DNA of 64,000 bases, taken from the NCBI GenBank assembly GCA_009363875.1, contig CM018680.1:71862272-71926271 (forward strand). The letters are read 5' to 3'. The notes beneath the pieces were generated by a model. That model worked only from the letters and a program-made list of their open reading frames with translations. It had not been told where the DNA came from and searched no databases. The stretch is from Mikania micrantha (lineage: Eukaryota > Streptophyta > Magnoliopsida > Asterales > Asteraceae). Within the stretch, counting starts at the first letter, position 1. Each line of letters opens with the position of its first letter. A program made the translations under genes and the position numbers. Positions 1-10,691 of the stretch are shown in pieces.

Positions 1-492
1 GTTACCCATCTTGACCCGCATTGTGTTTAAGTGTTACACATCTCAACTCATTCAATATTATAATGTTACCTATTTCAACCCATAATACTAGAATTACTTA
101 TCCAAACCAACCCATTTTCTTTGATATGGGTAAAAATTACCACCTCTTTACTTTCCTGAAAGGTGAACGAACATTCGTCACAACATATCAAATCACCACC
201 ATGCATCACACTGCCATGATTTTCAAGTCCATGAGATCATGCTCATCGTGAATGTATATTAAAAAAGCAAATATTAATATGGATAAGAGCGTCATGTTAG
301 ACATCTAACAAACAAAAACTCGCTAAAATAAAAGGTAATGAAAGGAGCACGTTTAGTGTCAAAATCGCTTCTTTCATCTTGAAATATTGTAAATCCATAC
401 AATTAACAAAAAAAAATAGTTGTCTCTGTTTTTCACTTTTTCCTCGTGCTAAAAATGGGTCAGCAATGAAAGGATCTTGTAGAGAAACTTAC
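1..492. other. AT-rich stretch without recognisable gene
   Basis: No conserved coding frame, RNA gene or element end is visible here. The minus strand was read for further aminotransferase exons downstream of the relic exon at 493-652, and none was found. Confidence 0.5.
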
Positions 493-652
493 TTGGGTAC
501 ATTGATCTTTGTATAAATGCACTCAAGTGACCCACAAGAATGTCAGTGACACCAGTTGTCTGGAACGAAATGTATGGGTTAAGGTAGTATGGTGCAAATA
601 TAACAATTGAATGCCCAACATCACACAGTGTAAGAATAATATTCACAAAAGC
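493..652 (-). pseudogene. Relic exon of an ISS1/VAS1-like aromatic aminotransferase
   Basis: The minus strand has one open exon-like block with a TTGTAG acceptor at its start and a GTAAGT donor at its end. It translates to AFVNIILTLCD, then FAPYYLNPYISFQTTGV, then TDILVG. This is the highly conserved segment of plant PLP-dependent aromatic aminotransferases of the ISS1/VAS1 type (class I aminotransferase fold, near the cofactor-binding face). The end of the block (GHLSAFIQRSMYP) departs from the family, and the usual DPGDS-like stretch reads DVGHS. No neighbouring exons were found: upstream sequence is a nested hAT element and AT-rich DNA, and downstream to the window edge nothing matches. 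I read it as an isolated, decayed exon. A real gene whose other exons lie beyond the left edge is possible but would still lack its upstream exons here. Confidence 0.55.
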
Positions 653-723
653 CTACAATAAATAATGGTGTAGAATTACCTTTAAAATATGATTCAAAAT
701 ATTTAACGAACATCAAATCAACC

Positions 724-2112
724 TAGGGTTGTTCAAACTGCTCGCCGCTCGTTGTTCACTCATTTTGCTCGGTTTTAAACGAGCCAAGCACGAGCCAAGA
801 AAAGCTCGCTCGGATAGTCACTTGATTGGCTCGCTCGGTTGGCTCGCTCGCTTTAGTATAACTAAATTATATATATAAAATAATATAATTTTGATTTTTA
901 TATTTAAACTAATTTCAAATAAACCAAATGACCAAATACCCACTACCCAAAAATTCAAACCTAATTCCCAAATTTATATTTGCCACTTTCACGTTTCTAG
1001 ACTACATAGCCGCTTGTGTATTTACACCGTCTCCCAACCAACGTCACTTTCACGTTCCTTCCGGCCGACCGTCTATCACGTTCCAAATATTCAGCCATCG
1101 CCTTTGACTAGTATGGATGATTGGATTTATTTTTAGAGGTTTAGATTGCTTGGATTATGTTTTGAAAAAATACAGCCATCGTTTGATATCATTGCTACTG
1201 AACATTGATTCCTTTAATCTTAAATTTGATTGTATTGTTAGGCCTGTAAACGAACCGAACGAACACGAACACATTAACGAACATGAATTTTGTGTTAGCG
1301 TAGTTTATTAGGAAAATGAATATGTTCGTGTTCGTTCATTAATAAATTAAACGAACTGTTCATGAATATAAATGAACACAAACGAACCAAAATAAACGAA
1401 CAAATATAAAGGAACATTATTTAACACTATTGAACAATCATAAAAGAACATGAACACTATTGAACAATTATAAAAGAAAATGAACACAATTGAACAAACA
1501 TAAACGAACATAAACGACAAGTCTCTTAAATGTATGTATATATCATTCGTAAAGTAGATAGTTAACTGAACATAAACTAACATTACATAGTTAACGAACA
1601 TTAACGAACACAAATAAATGAACATAACCGAGCAGTTCATGAACATAAATAAACGAACACTAGGTGTGTTCATGTTCGTTCATTTAATTAAACGAACACA
1701 AATTTTATGTTCGTGTTCGTTCATTTATTAAATAAACGAACTTTCAGCCGAACAGTTCATGAACTGTTTGATTCGTTTACAGGCCTAGCTATTGTGTTTG
1801 GAAATTGGGGCATCATGTTACGTCTGCAATCTACATGGATGTAATCATGTGAATTTGTTATGGTAGTTATTACTTATTAGCCTATAAATGTAGAGAGGCT
1901 ACGGTAGTAATAGGAGATTAATGTGAATGTTGATATGTAACTAGAATAAACATTTTATATTTACATTAATATTTATTTGTAAACCAAGCAAAACCAAACC
2001 AATTTGCGAGCCGCTCGGTTTTAAAACAAGCCGAGCACGAGCACAATATTTGTCTCGGTTCTGCATATCTAAGCCATGCCGAGTCGCTTGGTTCGGCTCG
2101 TGAACAACCCTA
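724..2112. mobile_element. Non-autonomous hAT-type element with nested MITE
   Basis: Terminal inverted repeats TAGGGTTGTTCA and TGAACAACCCTA are flanked by a perfect 8-bp target duplication AATCAACC (716-723 and 2113-2120), the size made by hAT transposases. Subterminal DNA is rich in GCTCG/CGAGC (GCTCGCTCGG-like) motifs at both ends. No transposase frame is present. A second element (1239-1787) sits inside it. Confidence 0.8.
1239..1787. mobile_element. GTTCG-array hAT MITE, nested copy
   Basis: Ends are TAGGCCTGTAAACGAA and TTCGTTTACAGGCCTA. The flanking 8-mers TGTATTGT and GCTATTGT agree at 6 of 8 positions, fitting an aged target duplication. The interior is almost entirely degenerate repeats of GAACATAAACGAACA and its complement. 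It is one of five related sequences in the window (17083, 18208 and 39401 regions and this one, plus isolated motifs). Confidence 0.7.
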
Positions 2113-2120
2113 AATCAACC

Positions 2121-2754
2121 TTAGATATGAAATTTAGGAGAGGATTGACCATCACTTAATATTTGTATTACTTATTATCTTCATGCAACTACAATTATAA
2201 AAGAAATATGAATATTAAGGACATGTCATCATATTTCCTAGAATATAAAATTTTACCTTTTTGGACAATGAGTCTATAAGTGTTAGCAACACCCTTTTAT
2301 TCAGATTTTAACACTCAAAAGTAATTCTTATATCTGCAAACATAAACATTATTATAATTAACATATATCTCTAGAAAAAAAAAATCTTGCAAACACAATA
2401 CATGAAATACATCAAACCCATATTAGAAAGCAATATTTAATAAAACACCCGAAAATCAGTAACTACACTAACCAATATCATTTATTCAATATAGCGTTTA
2501 ATTCGACAAAATGCTTAACGAATGAAAATAAATTCATGGTTCAAGTATGAGGATTAGCCATTGTCTTACTGATTACATCCTGTGCATACGAAATCAAGTT
2601 TGAATTACACAAACTTACTCTCTCAGAACAACCCTGGACGATTACAGCAACAACTAATGCACACACTCTAGTCCCACAAGTCAAAGATAATTTGCATTAA
2701 TGGACCCACATAAAAAACATGTTTATATGTTTAAAGCAGAAGCAATGTTTTCAT
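2121..2754. other. AT-rich gene-free DNA
   Basis: No coding pattern, RNA gene or clear element end is seen between the hAT element and the CCGGTT repeat. Confidence 0.5.
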
Positions 2755-3113
2755 AACCGGACCGGACGTCGAACCGGACATCTTACTGGTTACGGGTCCG
2801 ACCGGTTGAACCGGATTCAAGAACCGAATAATATAATAAATATATAAAAAATTCCAAAAAAAATATTGATTTATAAACACATTTTAACAAACATAATTAA
2901 TGTTCAAACAAACATAATTATGTTAAAAAAATACAATGTTTGATTTTAATGTTTAATTATTTGGATTTTAGTTAAAAAAAAAACTTGAAATCTGGTCCGA
3001 CCAATGAACCTGTTCCCGGTTAGACCGGTCAACCGGCTCAACCGGCCGGTACCCTAGAGGGCGGTTCACCAGCTGATTTTGGACAAGCCGACCTCCCGGT
3101 TCCCGGTCCGGTT
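2755..3113. repeat. CCGGTT-rich inverted-repeat element
   Basis: Begins AACCGGACCGG and ends CCGGTCCGGTT, a perfect 11-bp inverted repeat. Both subterminal zones are dense in ACCGG/CCGGT, and an AT-rich core separates them. I could not identify a convincing target duplication, so the superfamily is left open (hAT or similar MITE). A degenerate AACCGGTT-rich tract at about 4998-5210 may be a relative. Confidence 0.55.
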
Positions 3114-3379
3114 CCTTTCTATGTTCCCCCACACGCATCTTTAGATATGATGTGAGCGAGAGAACACTTCCACAAATTCTACACAAGAATATGACTCAAG
3201 AAAGATAACAATTTCTTCAAACCAGAACATTGTTAATAATATAATTCTAATAGTTGTTTTCATGCTTGGTAATTTAATAAAATTCAAATAATATAAAGCT
3301 AAAAAACCTGATATAATCAATGGTTCACTGGACTAATCCAATGGTTGACAGTAATTAAAAAAAGGATGCTTACAATTTG

Positions 3380-4010
3380 TTGTGCCTGTAAAAATTTAGT
3401 CTTATAATTCAGAATAATTCGGGGATATGGAATATTTCGGGATAATTAGGAATATTCGCGTATATAAATTTCTATGATCTGATGACTTGAATAGTAAAAA
3501 ATGATTTTGTATTAATTATTGTTATTTATTAATTCAACATGTGCTGCTAATTTTTGAGTTGAGTAAACAGGTCAATAGAAACAAATATTCCTATTTTGCC
3601 AGAGTAGAGAGAAAAATGTGGATTATATGGAGAAGTCATCAACGGTTATGAGGACTTAGTTGGCGCATAACCTGTAGTTGGAGCGGATATTGTGGAACTA
3701 AAATAAACTACCGTTGTATAATTTTATGCTATAAATTGAGGCAATGGTCGATCTAGGAACATACACCGATTGCACTTAGCTTACTTCTGCTTACTTCTTG
3801 CTTACATTTGCGATATTCAGAGTTTTTCTACACTAGTGATCGATCAATGGTGCTCTTGTATTGTAATTTCATTTTATAATAAGAACAAGGCAGAGTGATA
3901 ATTGTCACCTCCCGAGATTTTTACGCCGGCAATCCTAAGGGATTAAGGGTTTTTCCTCGTATAAATCTCGTGTGTAAGCTATTTATTTCAATTCATATTC
4001 TGAAATATCC
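3380..4010 (+). mobile_element. Probable solo LTR or LTR fragment
   Basis: The stretch has an LTR-like layout: a TATA box (CTATAAATTGAGG near 3730), a short leader, a polyadenylation-type AATAAGAACAAGG region near 3878, and a terminal GGTTTTTCCTCGTATAAATC block resembling the end of many plant Copia LTRs. Exact TG/CA ends and a target duplication could not be fixed, and no gag/pol lies beside it. A promoter fragment of another origin is an alternative. Confidence 0.35.
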
Positions 4011-5712
4011 CTAGGGATCCTCAAGGATATTTTTATCGAATTTTACATACAAACTGTTTTCTCAATTGTAAAGCACAAAACCCCACTAAACTAATTTGGT
4101 TTTGCCTAAAATTATATTTGTTAATTTTTACCCGAAACACAATTGACCTGAATTTAAGAGGAATTTAACAAAAATGCACATCCATGTGACCATTTTCAAT
4201 TGTAGTTATTCAAGTATCTGTTGTCGTCCTAAAAGGAAGAATGCAGTTGGCACTCACATATTTGCTTCTTTGCATTGCACCCCATGCTTCACATTGCAAA
4301 ATCTTCCATTGCCTCCGCACCTTCAATTAAGATTAAACATCATATAGTTTTTAGGAAAAAATGCAGACCAAAAGAATCCCCAATTTTTATTCAAAAGTAA
4401 CAAAACCCTAATTTAATCACAAACATACCTATTTTGATAGAAAATTTGGATTACACCCAATTGATTTTGAATGATTAGAGAACTAAGAAACCCATAAAAT
4501 CAAATGAAATGAGATGGGGAGTGACGATGAGGAAGAACGTCTTCAAATATGCAGTTGATTGCTTCGATTCTGCCCTTTGTCGCCTTAATCCCCATGGTGC
4601 GATGTAAATGGTATAACTGCCTAGTTTAAACGGTTAAGATCAAATCTAAATGATTTTAGACTGCCCATATCTGCCCTCAAAGGACAGTTAAATCGACCGG
4701 AAACCATATATATAATGTAAATCCGCCATTGCATGCTAACATTGTTACATATACCAAAATATATTAAAAAAACTTCGTGTGATTGTTATCATTTGTGGTT
4801 TATACAAAGTTAAACATAAAGATTCAAATATTCAATTATAGTTGTATGCACAAATTTGCAATTTCTAGAACTCAAATATTGATTCAGTATTTAATACATA
4901 CGAAAGAAACAATCAAGTAAACAACTTTCGATCTTTCTCTAGTAGTATAATGACTCAGTTTTTAAACCTTTTTTTATCGATTTATTTTTCTGAAAAACAA
5001 GCGGTTTGAACCGGTTTAAGGTTTAGAGTGACAAGACTGATTATCAATCAACTTTTCAGACAGATAATCAACCGGCTTTGCAAACCGGTTAACCGATCTA
5101 CTTAGATAAAAAATAAACTGATTATTATGTGTTAACTGTGGTTTCGGTTATTGGATCGGTTATGATTTTAGAGTATGAAAAAACGGTTATTAATAAAACC
5201 GATTATGGTTAAAACCATTTTGCAAACTTCAACTAGTTAATTATTACACAACCGATTTTCGACCTATAGCCGGAGTGTGTTCGAATCTGGCCAAAACTCA
5301 TACTCTTGAAATTTTTAAAAATTTTCAAACTCACAACTCAACTTTGTAAAATTTCGCTTTGACCTTCATAATTATTTTTTTTTAATTTAGAGTTTATCCC
5401 TTTTAATATATTACTCAATAAATTTCTTTGCCGTAACTTAATGTTTTTCTTTATTGTAGTTAATCACGTTAACGTCACAAACGTAATACGTGTAATGAAG
5501 TTCGTAAACACGCTGCATAACGTGATGCCGCTTTTGAATTCTCTTGTTAACTTATTTTTCAAAAGCTCTTATTCCACAAAGTAAGGGCGGCATAATAGTG
5601 TTTTATATTTAAATTTCAAGCTTGATAACTGATTCAAGTGCAACTACATATATTTTTTATAATCGTCTCATCACACTACAACATATCGTTTTAAGCATAT
5701 CATCCCGCCACA
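4011..5712. other. Gene-free DNA with degenerate repeat tracts
   Basis: No gene is supported. About 4998-5220 holds several AACCGGTT/AACCGATT-like motifs resembling the element at 2755-3113 but without matching ends. Confidence 0.45.
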
Positions 5713-5935
5713 TAGGGGTGTTCAAATTCGGATATCCGAAATCAGGGAAAAAATAAAAAATTTAAAAAAATATAATTCGAATATCCGAACTATCCGAAAA
5801 TTTTCAAAAGTGGTATCCGAATCCGAATTCCCGGATATCCGGACCTTCTAGATATCCGAATTTTTGGATATTTTGGGTTCGGATTTTCAGATATATTGTG
5901 TTCGGGTTTGGATACAGGTTTTTTGAACACCCCTA
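5713..5935. mobile_element. Short hAT MITE
   Basis: Ends TAGGGGTGTTCAAA and TTTTTTGAACACCCCTA give a typical hAT-type inverted repeat. The flanking 8-mers CCGCCACA and TCGCCACA agree at 7 of 8 positions. The 223-bp interior is made of GGATATCCGAA-like motifs on both strands and has no coding capacity. Confidence 0.8.
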
Positions 5936-6231
5936 TCGCCACAATGCACGGATAATTTTACCCGTTTCTTTGACAATAAAAAAACGTAACACAAGTTACA
6001 CAATGCATAGATTAATGCATACATTTGTGAGAGAAAACACAAGTAATATAGAAGTAGAATCTAGCAGATGATTACCTCTCATGAGATCTAGTGATAAAGC
6101 AACAGTGGATCAGAACCATCAAGTTTGACCATTTTCTTTTTCCAGGTAATTAATATTGGAAACATGAGGGTTGTCTGGAGCAATTGATCGCTCCTTTTAG
6201 TTACATAATCTGATAAATCAAACCCATCAAG

Positions 6232-7512
6232 CAGTGGCGAAGCTTGACCGAAAACATAGGGGGGGCGAAACTTTGCCACATATAAAATTTTTTTCCCTAA
6301 CGGCCTAACGCTAACAGTTAAATGTTCGGGTTGGCGATTCGGGTCGGGTCGGGTCAAACCGTCAAACAATAACGCTACGTTGCTTTTGATCTTTAGGATA
6401 CTCTTTAAGATAGATTTGGTATGGTCCTAAATTCAAATAAGCCCGTCTTACTTGTTCTCTTAAATTAACCGGACGATCAAACATTTGCATTCGTTTAGCT
6501 GGATCTCTTTCTAAATTGTTATCAACCACTTCATTACCAATTGGAATACCATGGTTAAGATTCACTTCATTAACCGGATGATCCGGCTCACTAGTTGAAC
6601 ATCTTTGACGTTTTTGTTTCTCTTGACGTGCCTTATCACTCTCTTCATCAATAACTTGTTTTTTAAAAAAATGATTCAATAGTTTTCTCTTTCCCCATGA
6701 TATACCAACAATCCGACAATTTATATCAATAATTCTGTAAAAAAATTGAACAAAAATCAAAACCCTAAAATCTAAATGTTTAAATTCACTAACAAAGTAA
6801 CAATTAAACTACTCAAATATTTAATCAAAGCAAATAACAACAAGTAGGAAGAGGTTAGAGGCCGAAATTATTACCTGGTTCACGCAACTACGCAAGAGTC
6901 AAGGAGGAACAACCGAACAAGCTGGATTGCTGGAATGCTGGAAGCCGGTGCTGCTGCCTGCTGGAGCCTGGAAGCCGGTGCTGCTGGAGCCTGGTAGCCG
7001 GGCGGCGCAGACCGCAGGGGCGCGGCAGGGAGGCGTGGCGCGCGGTAGGTCCTCGCGGTGGCTGGGGTTTGAGCGTGCGGCGGTGGCTGGGGTTTGAGCG
7101 TGTGGCGCAGCACTAATCAAGAAGAAAATTGGGACTTTTTTTCTTCTTTTTCCCGTCCTCCTTAGCCGAATAACAAAATAGGGTATTTGGGTTTAAATTG
7201 GCAATTGGGTTGGGCTAGGATTTGGGCTTAAATGGTTGAAACTATTAATCAACTTAAATAAAAAAAATAAATTAAGTTAATAGTTAATAATTATTAGTTA
7301 ATTCATTAATTTTATTTTATATGTTTATAAATTATTTAAAAATTTTTTAATAATTTTATAGGGGGGGCGAATATAGGGTATATATATTTTTTTTAGGGGG
7401 GGCGAAATAAATTTTTTTAAAAATTTTACACTACGAATCGAAAAACGTACACTACTGAGCTAAAAAACAGGGGGGGCGGTCGCCCCCCTGTCCCACTAAA
7501 CCTGCGCCCCTG
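6232..7512 (-). mobile_element. Deletion-derivative hAT element carrying a transposase remnant
   Basis: The ends CAGTGGCGAAGCTTGA and (reverse complement of the right end) CAGGGGCGCAGGTTTA are flanked by a perfect 8-bp target duplication CCATCAAG (6224-6231 and 7513-7520). Both subterminal regions carry GGGGGGGCGAA-type motifs. Inside, on the minus strand, are a GC-rich promoter/leader-like region (6900-7110) and then the start of a hAT transposase frame. The rest of the transposase is missing, so the element should depend on another source of enzyme. Confidence 0.85.
6362..6760 (-). pseudogene. N-terminal fragment of a TTF/ZMYM1-like hAT transposase
   Basis: The frame reads KRKLLNHFFKK, a charged linker with a KRQRC patch, then ERDPAKRMQMFDRPVNLREQ followed by VRRAYLNLGPYQ. 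The last part is the characteristic entry into the TTF-type zinc-finger region of plant hAT transposases related to ZMYM1-like proteins (DPG-R---Y--N-RD-VRRAYL--GP pattern). It stops shortly after this, before the zinc finger, RNase H core and dimerisation domain. The conventional ATG is not evident; the open frame begins at a TTG next to a pyrimidine-rich TTTTTTACAG acceptor-like site, so it may be an internal exon. It lies wholly inside the hAT element at 6232-7512. It is non-functional as it stands. Confidence 0.65.
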
Positions 7513-7520
7513 CCATCAAG

Positions 7521-8959
7521 CACTTGATTTCATGAAAAAAACAGTCCATTAGACATAATAATTAGGATGTTACACTCAAAATGACAGAGAAAAAAAAAAA
7601 GAATTTAAAGCAGCATGACAATATGATAAGAAGACTATTGGAAAACCCTTTGAAATCACATGCACAAATTATTAGTCATCAAATTTCAAGATTCATTAGG
7701 TTATATGCAATAAAGAGGCTTGATGGTAGCTTGACCAGTGTCATGTAAGCACCACGCGGGTGTTTTGATAGGGTTTAATATATAGGAGACGGATAGAATA
7801 CAAAGGGGTATTTTGGTGAGAATGATAAGAAGGATTCCTAGCCTTTGATCAAATTAATCAATGGTTAAGATTTTGTAGTCCCCATTTTCCCCCTAAAAAC
7901 TTGCGTGAGTTAAAATTAAAAGGGCAAAAAGGGGAATAACCTACACTTGTTGACTTTTTTCTGGGTAAATCAAGTTTCACCAATTTTTTAAAAATCGAAT
8001 AACTTTTAAACGATTGATCATTTTCTAACAAAAATTACATCATAAAATTGAGAATTTTATTATCTTTAATTTGAGTATGATATTACTATAGTTTTTTTCG
8101 TTTTTTTTACGCGATCCGTGATTTTTAAGTTTGGTCCGTGATTATTGGTCTGTAATTATGCAGGTGGTACTTGATTATGCATTTAAATTGACAGTACATG
8201 ATTTTTATACAACACGGTCTGTAATTACTTGGTTGGTGATTATGCAGTTTGTCTTTGATTATTAGTGTTAATGTACAGGCCGTAATTATTGGCCCGTAAT
8301 TTATCCAGGCAATTCCTTTTAATTATGGGTGTCAAATGACGGTCTGTAATTACTTGGTACATGATTACATAGTTTGTCTTTGATTATTAGTGTTAACTTA
8401 CAGTCCGTAATTTTATACAGCGTGTTTCACTTGGTCCGTGATTATTGGTCTGTAATTTTCCAGTGCTACGGTCTATGATTTTGTATAATGTGGCATGCGA
8501 TTTTATATGGCGATAATACTCTTCTCATAGATGACACATGTCACGTTCTGGATCCTTCCTACGCTTAGTACCGTTTATTCCCTTTGTACAATATATATAT
8601 ATATATATATAGGGATTAATAAAATGAAAATCTTATTTTAGTGAGAAAATGAAAACTCATGTAAAACAAACGTAGTTTTTTAAAAAAAAATTTGCAGGTT
8701 CGTAACATTATTGGGCGCAGTTTTATAAAAAAAAAATCAAAAAAACACCGAAGAAATATTTTAAAAAAAAAGTATTTTATAATATTTTTTCACGTTGTAA
8801 AACATATGTAACACTGCGTCAGATCTAACGGAATTTTTTTACGTTTTTACGTATGTTTTACAATTTTTTTTAGTTTTGTTACGTATGTTTTACATGAGGT
8901 TTTCTGGGTTTTCACAATAAAAAATGGTTTTCAAATTATTCATACCCTATATATACATA
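7521..8959. repeat. Gene-free DNA with degenerate direct repeats
   Basis: Between about 8095 and 8530 phrases such as GGTCTGTAATTACTTGGT and AGTTTGTCTTTGATTATTAG recur (for example near 8216 and 8340), making imperfect direct repeats roughly 120 bp apart. A (TA)n tract lies near 8592-8612. A block with GTAAGCACCACGCG at 7746 recurs near 9610 and 9650. No coding pattern is seen. Confidence 0.5.
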
Positions 8960-9372
8960 CTAGTGAGATGCCCGCTCGATACGGCGGAAAACAAAATAAT
9001 TGGGCTGCTGATTTTGGCTCGTAAAAAGCTTAAACCACCTAATTTTTGTCAAATCAACTCTTTTAACTAAAAAATTTATTATAATAAAATTTATAATTTA
9101 AAATGTCAAATATGATAAGACAAAAGTGTCAAAAAATAATTTATTTGATTTTAGAGGGTTTTCTTTTATAGGTTTTATATGACACTTTATTTTTTAAATA
9201 TATCAATGTGGGACAAACTAAAAAGTAAAAGAAAATCATTTAGTTTATGGTTCTTAAAGCTTTGTTTATTATACTTTATGTTATAGGAGTTGTAAAAATC
9301 TTAATTTTAAGAGATTTTAGTAAAAGAATATTGTGTCCTTCCTATATGTATTATATAGTAGTATAGATATAG
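8960..9372 (-). mobile_element. Short non-autonomous Helitron
   Basis: On the minus strand the 3' end has a GC-rich hairpin (GCCGTATCGAGCGGGC-like) followed about 10 bp later by CTAG and a host T (the ACTAGT at 8959-8964). The other side reads TCTATATCTATACTACTATA, the usual AT-rich Helitron 5' start. The left-hand limit is uncertain because a 56-bp duplication covers it. No Rep/helicase coding is present. Confidence 0.55.
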
Positions 9373-9455
9373 ATATATAATGAGATGATTTAATATGAAA
9401 TATGTATTATATAGTAGTATAGATATAGATATATAATGAGATGATTTAATATGAA
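9344..9455. repeat. Perfect 56-bp tandem duplication
   Basis: Two identical 56-bp units abut at 9399/9400. The unit starts ATATGTATTATATAGTAGTA and includes the putative Helitron 5' end. Confidence 0.85.
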
Positions 9456-10691
9456 TGTTTTTTACTGGTTTAAAAGACAAAAATACCGGTCATGCCCCGA
9501 TCACTGGGGTGTATTTTAGTTCCCATACATATAGTCTTACGGTAAATATAAAATTCAATGTAAGTCAATAATTTTAGTTCCCATACCTTCAACTTGACAA
9601 GTGCCACGCAAGCACCACGTAGGAGTCTTGATAGGGCTTGATCAGTGCCACGTAAGCATCACGCGAGAGTCTTAATGGAGCTTGATATATGTGTAATGAG
9701 GCAATTTGATATGAGTGTTTTTTATTGGTTTAGAAGAAAAAAATCGGTCAAGCCGTTCTTCTCCCGTGACCACAATCTAAAAACATCGGTCACGCCTTGA
9801 TCACAGGGTGTTGTCTTGGTCAATGGGCGTGAGTGAGTCACAACTAAAGGAAATCATGCCTTAATCAACCCCCATTACACATAGCCGTATGGTGAACGTT
9901 AAAGTCAATTCAAGTCAACAGCTTTAGTTCCCATACCTTCAATTGGAAAAAAAAATTTAAAATTTCTTGCTTAAAAAACCCAAATTCCACATGCGTTGAA
10001 ACACAATCATAGCTTTTTGGGTTTTGTAATTTTTATTTTGCGTGGTTACGTTGTATTCGTGTTTGTTAACATTTTTTATTGTTTTGGTTTGTAATTTTTG
10101 TTGCATGCTTATGTTGGATTTGTGTTACTTGAAGCTAGATTTTACGACTTAACACATTTATTTATTGCATTGATTTTATAATTTTTAATATTATACACAT
10201 ATATTTTGATTCGTGTTCATTGAGAGTTACAAGTGTTTTTGTGATGAGGTTTGATTTAATGTTTTAGCATAACTTGATAACTGTTACAGTCTTTTTTTTT
10301 AACGTATGATGACAATTTTTTAGCTGAATTTCCGTTGCCCAACATTGTGTGACTTGAGTTTTTTACTATTATATTTTTAACTTTTATATTTTACATTTTA
10401 AAATTTTTAAAAAAATCTTTCCTATCCAAATTTTGATATTTAAAATTGTAAATGGGTGTATAAATATAATATAAGTTAGGGATGGGGTCAGTTTAGTCGT
10501 ATCTTTTTTTTTTTTTTTAACGGCTTAGTCGTATCTTATTAAACCTGATATTTTATCATCACAAAGTGACATCCGACTCCACAGTTGTTTAAAAAAGACG
10601 CACTCACGAAACCCCAACAACACGTTGCCTTTGCAGATTGCATCTCATCTTTCTCTCTAAACTTGTTCAACCACCGGACTGAGAAACCAAG
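9456..10691. promoter_or_regulatory. Gene-free upstream region of the CLPTM1 gene
   Basis: This holds the promoter and 5' leader of the CLPTM1 gene, but I cannot place the TATA box or transcription start with confidence. Diverged repeats (GTGCCACGTAAGCATCACGCG near 9638) and AT-rich runs fill the distal part. A T-run at 10503-10520 lies close to the start codon. Confidence 0.4.

Noticed and set aside
1347..1673. 108-codon frame rich in Phe/Val/Tyr/Cys
   Set aside because: It is a translation of the GAACATAAACGAACA array of a MITE; similar frames appear at 17335 and 18587 in other copies.
6880..7120. GC-rich open frames with Pro/Ala/Arg-rich translation on the minus strand
   Set aside because: They arise from GCTGGAAGCCGG-type repeats in the leader region of the hAT derivative; two overlapping frames are equally open and neither resembles a protein family.
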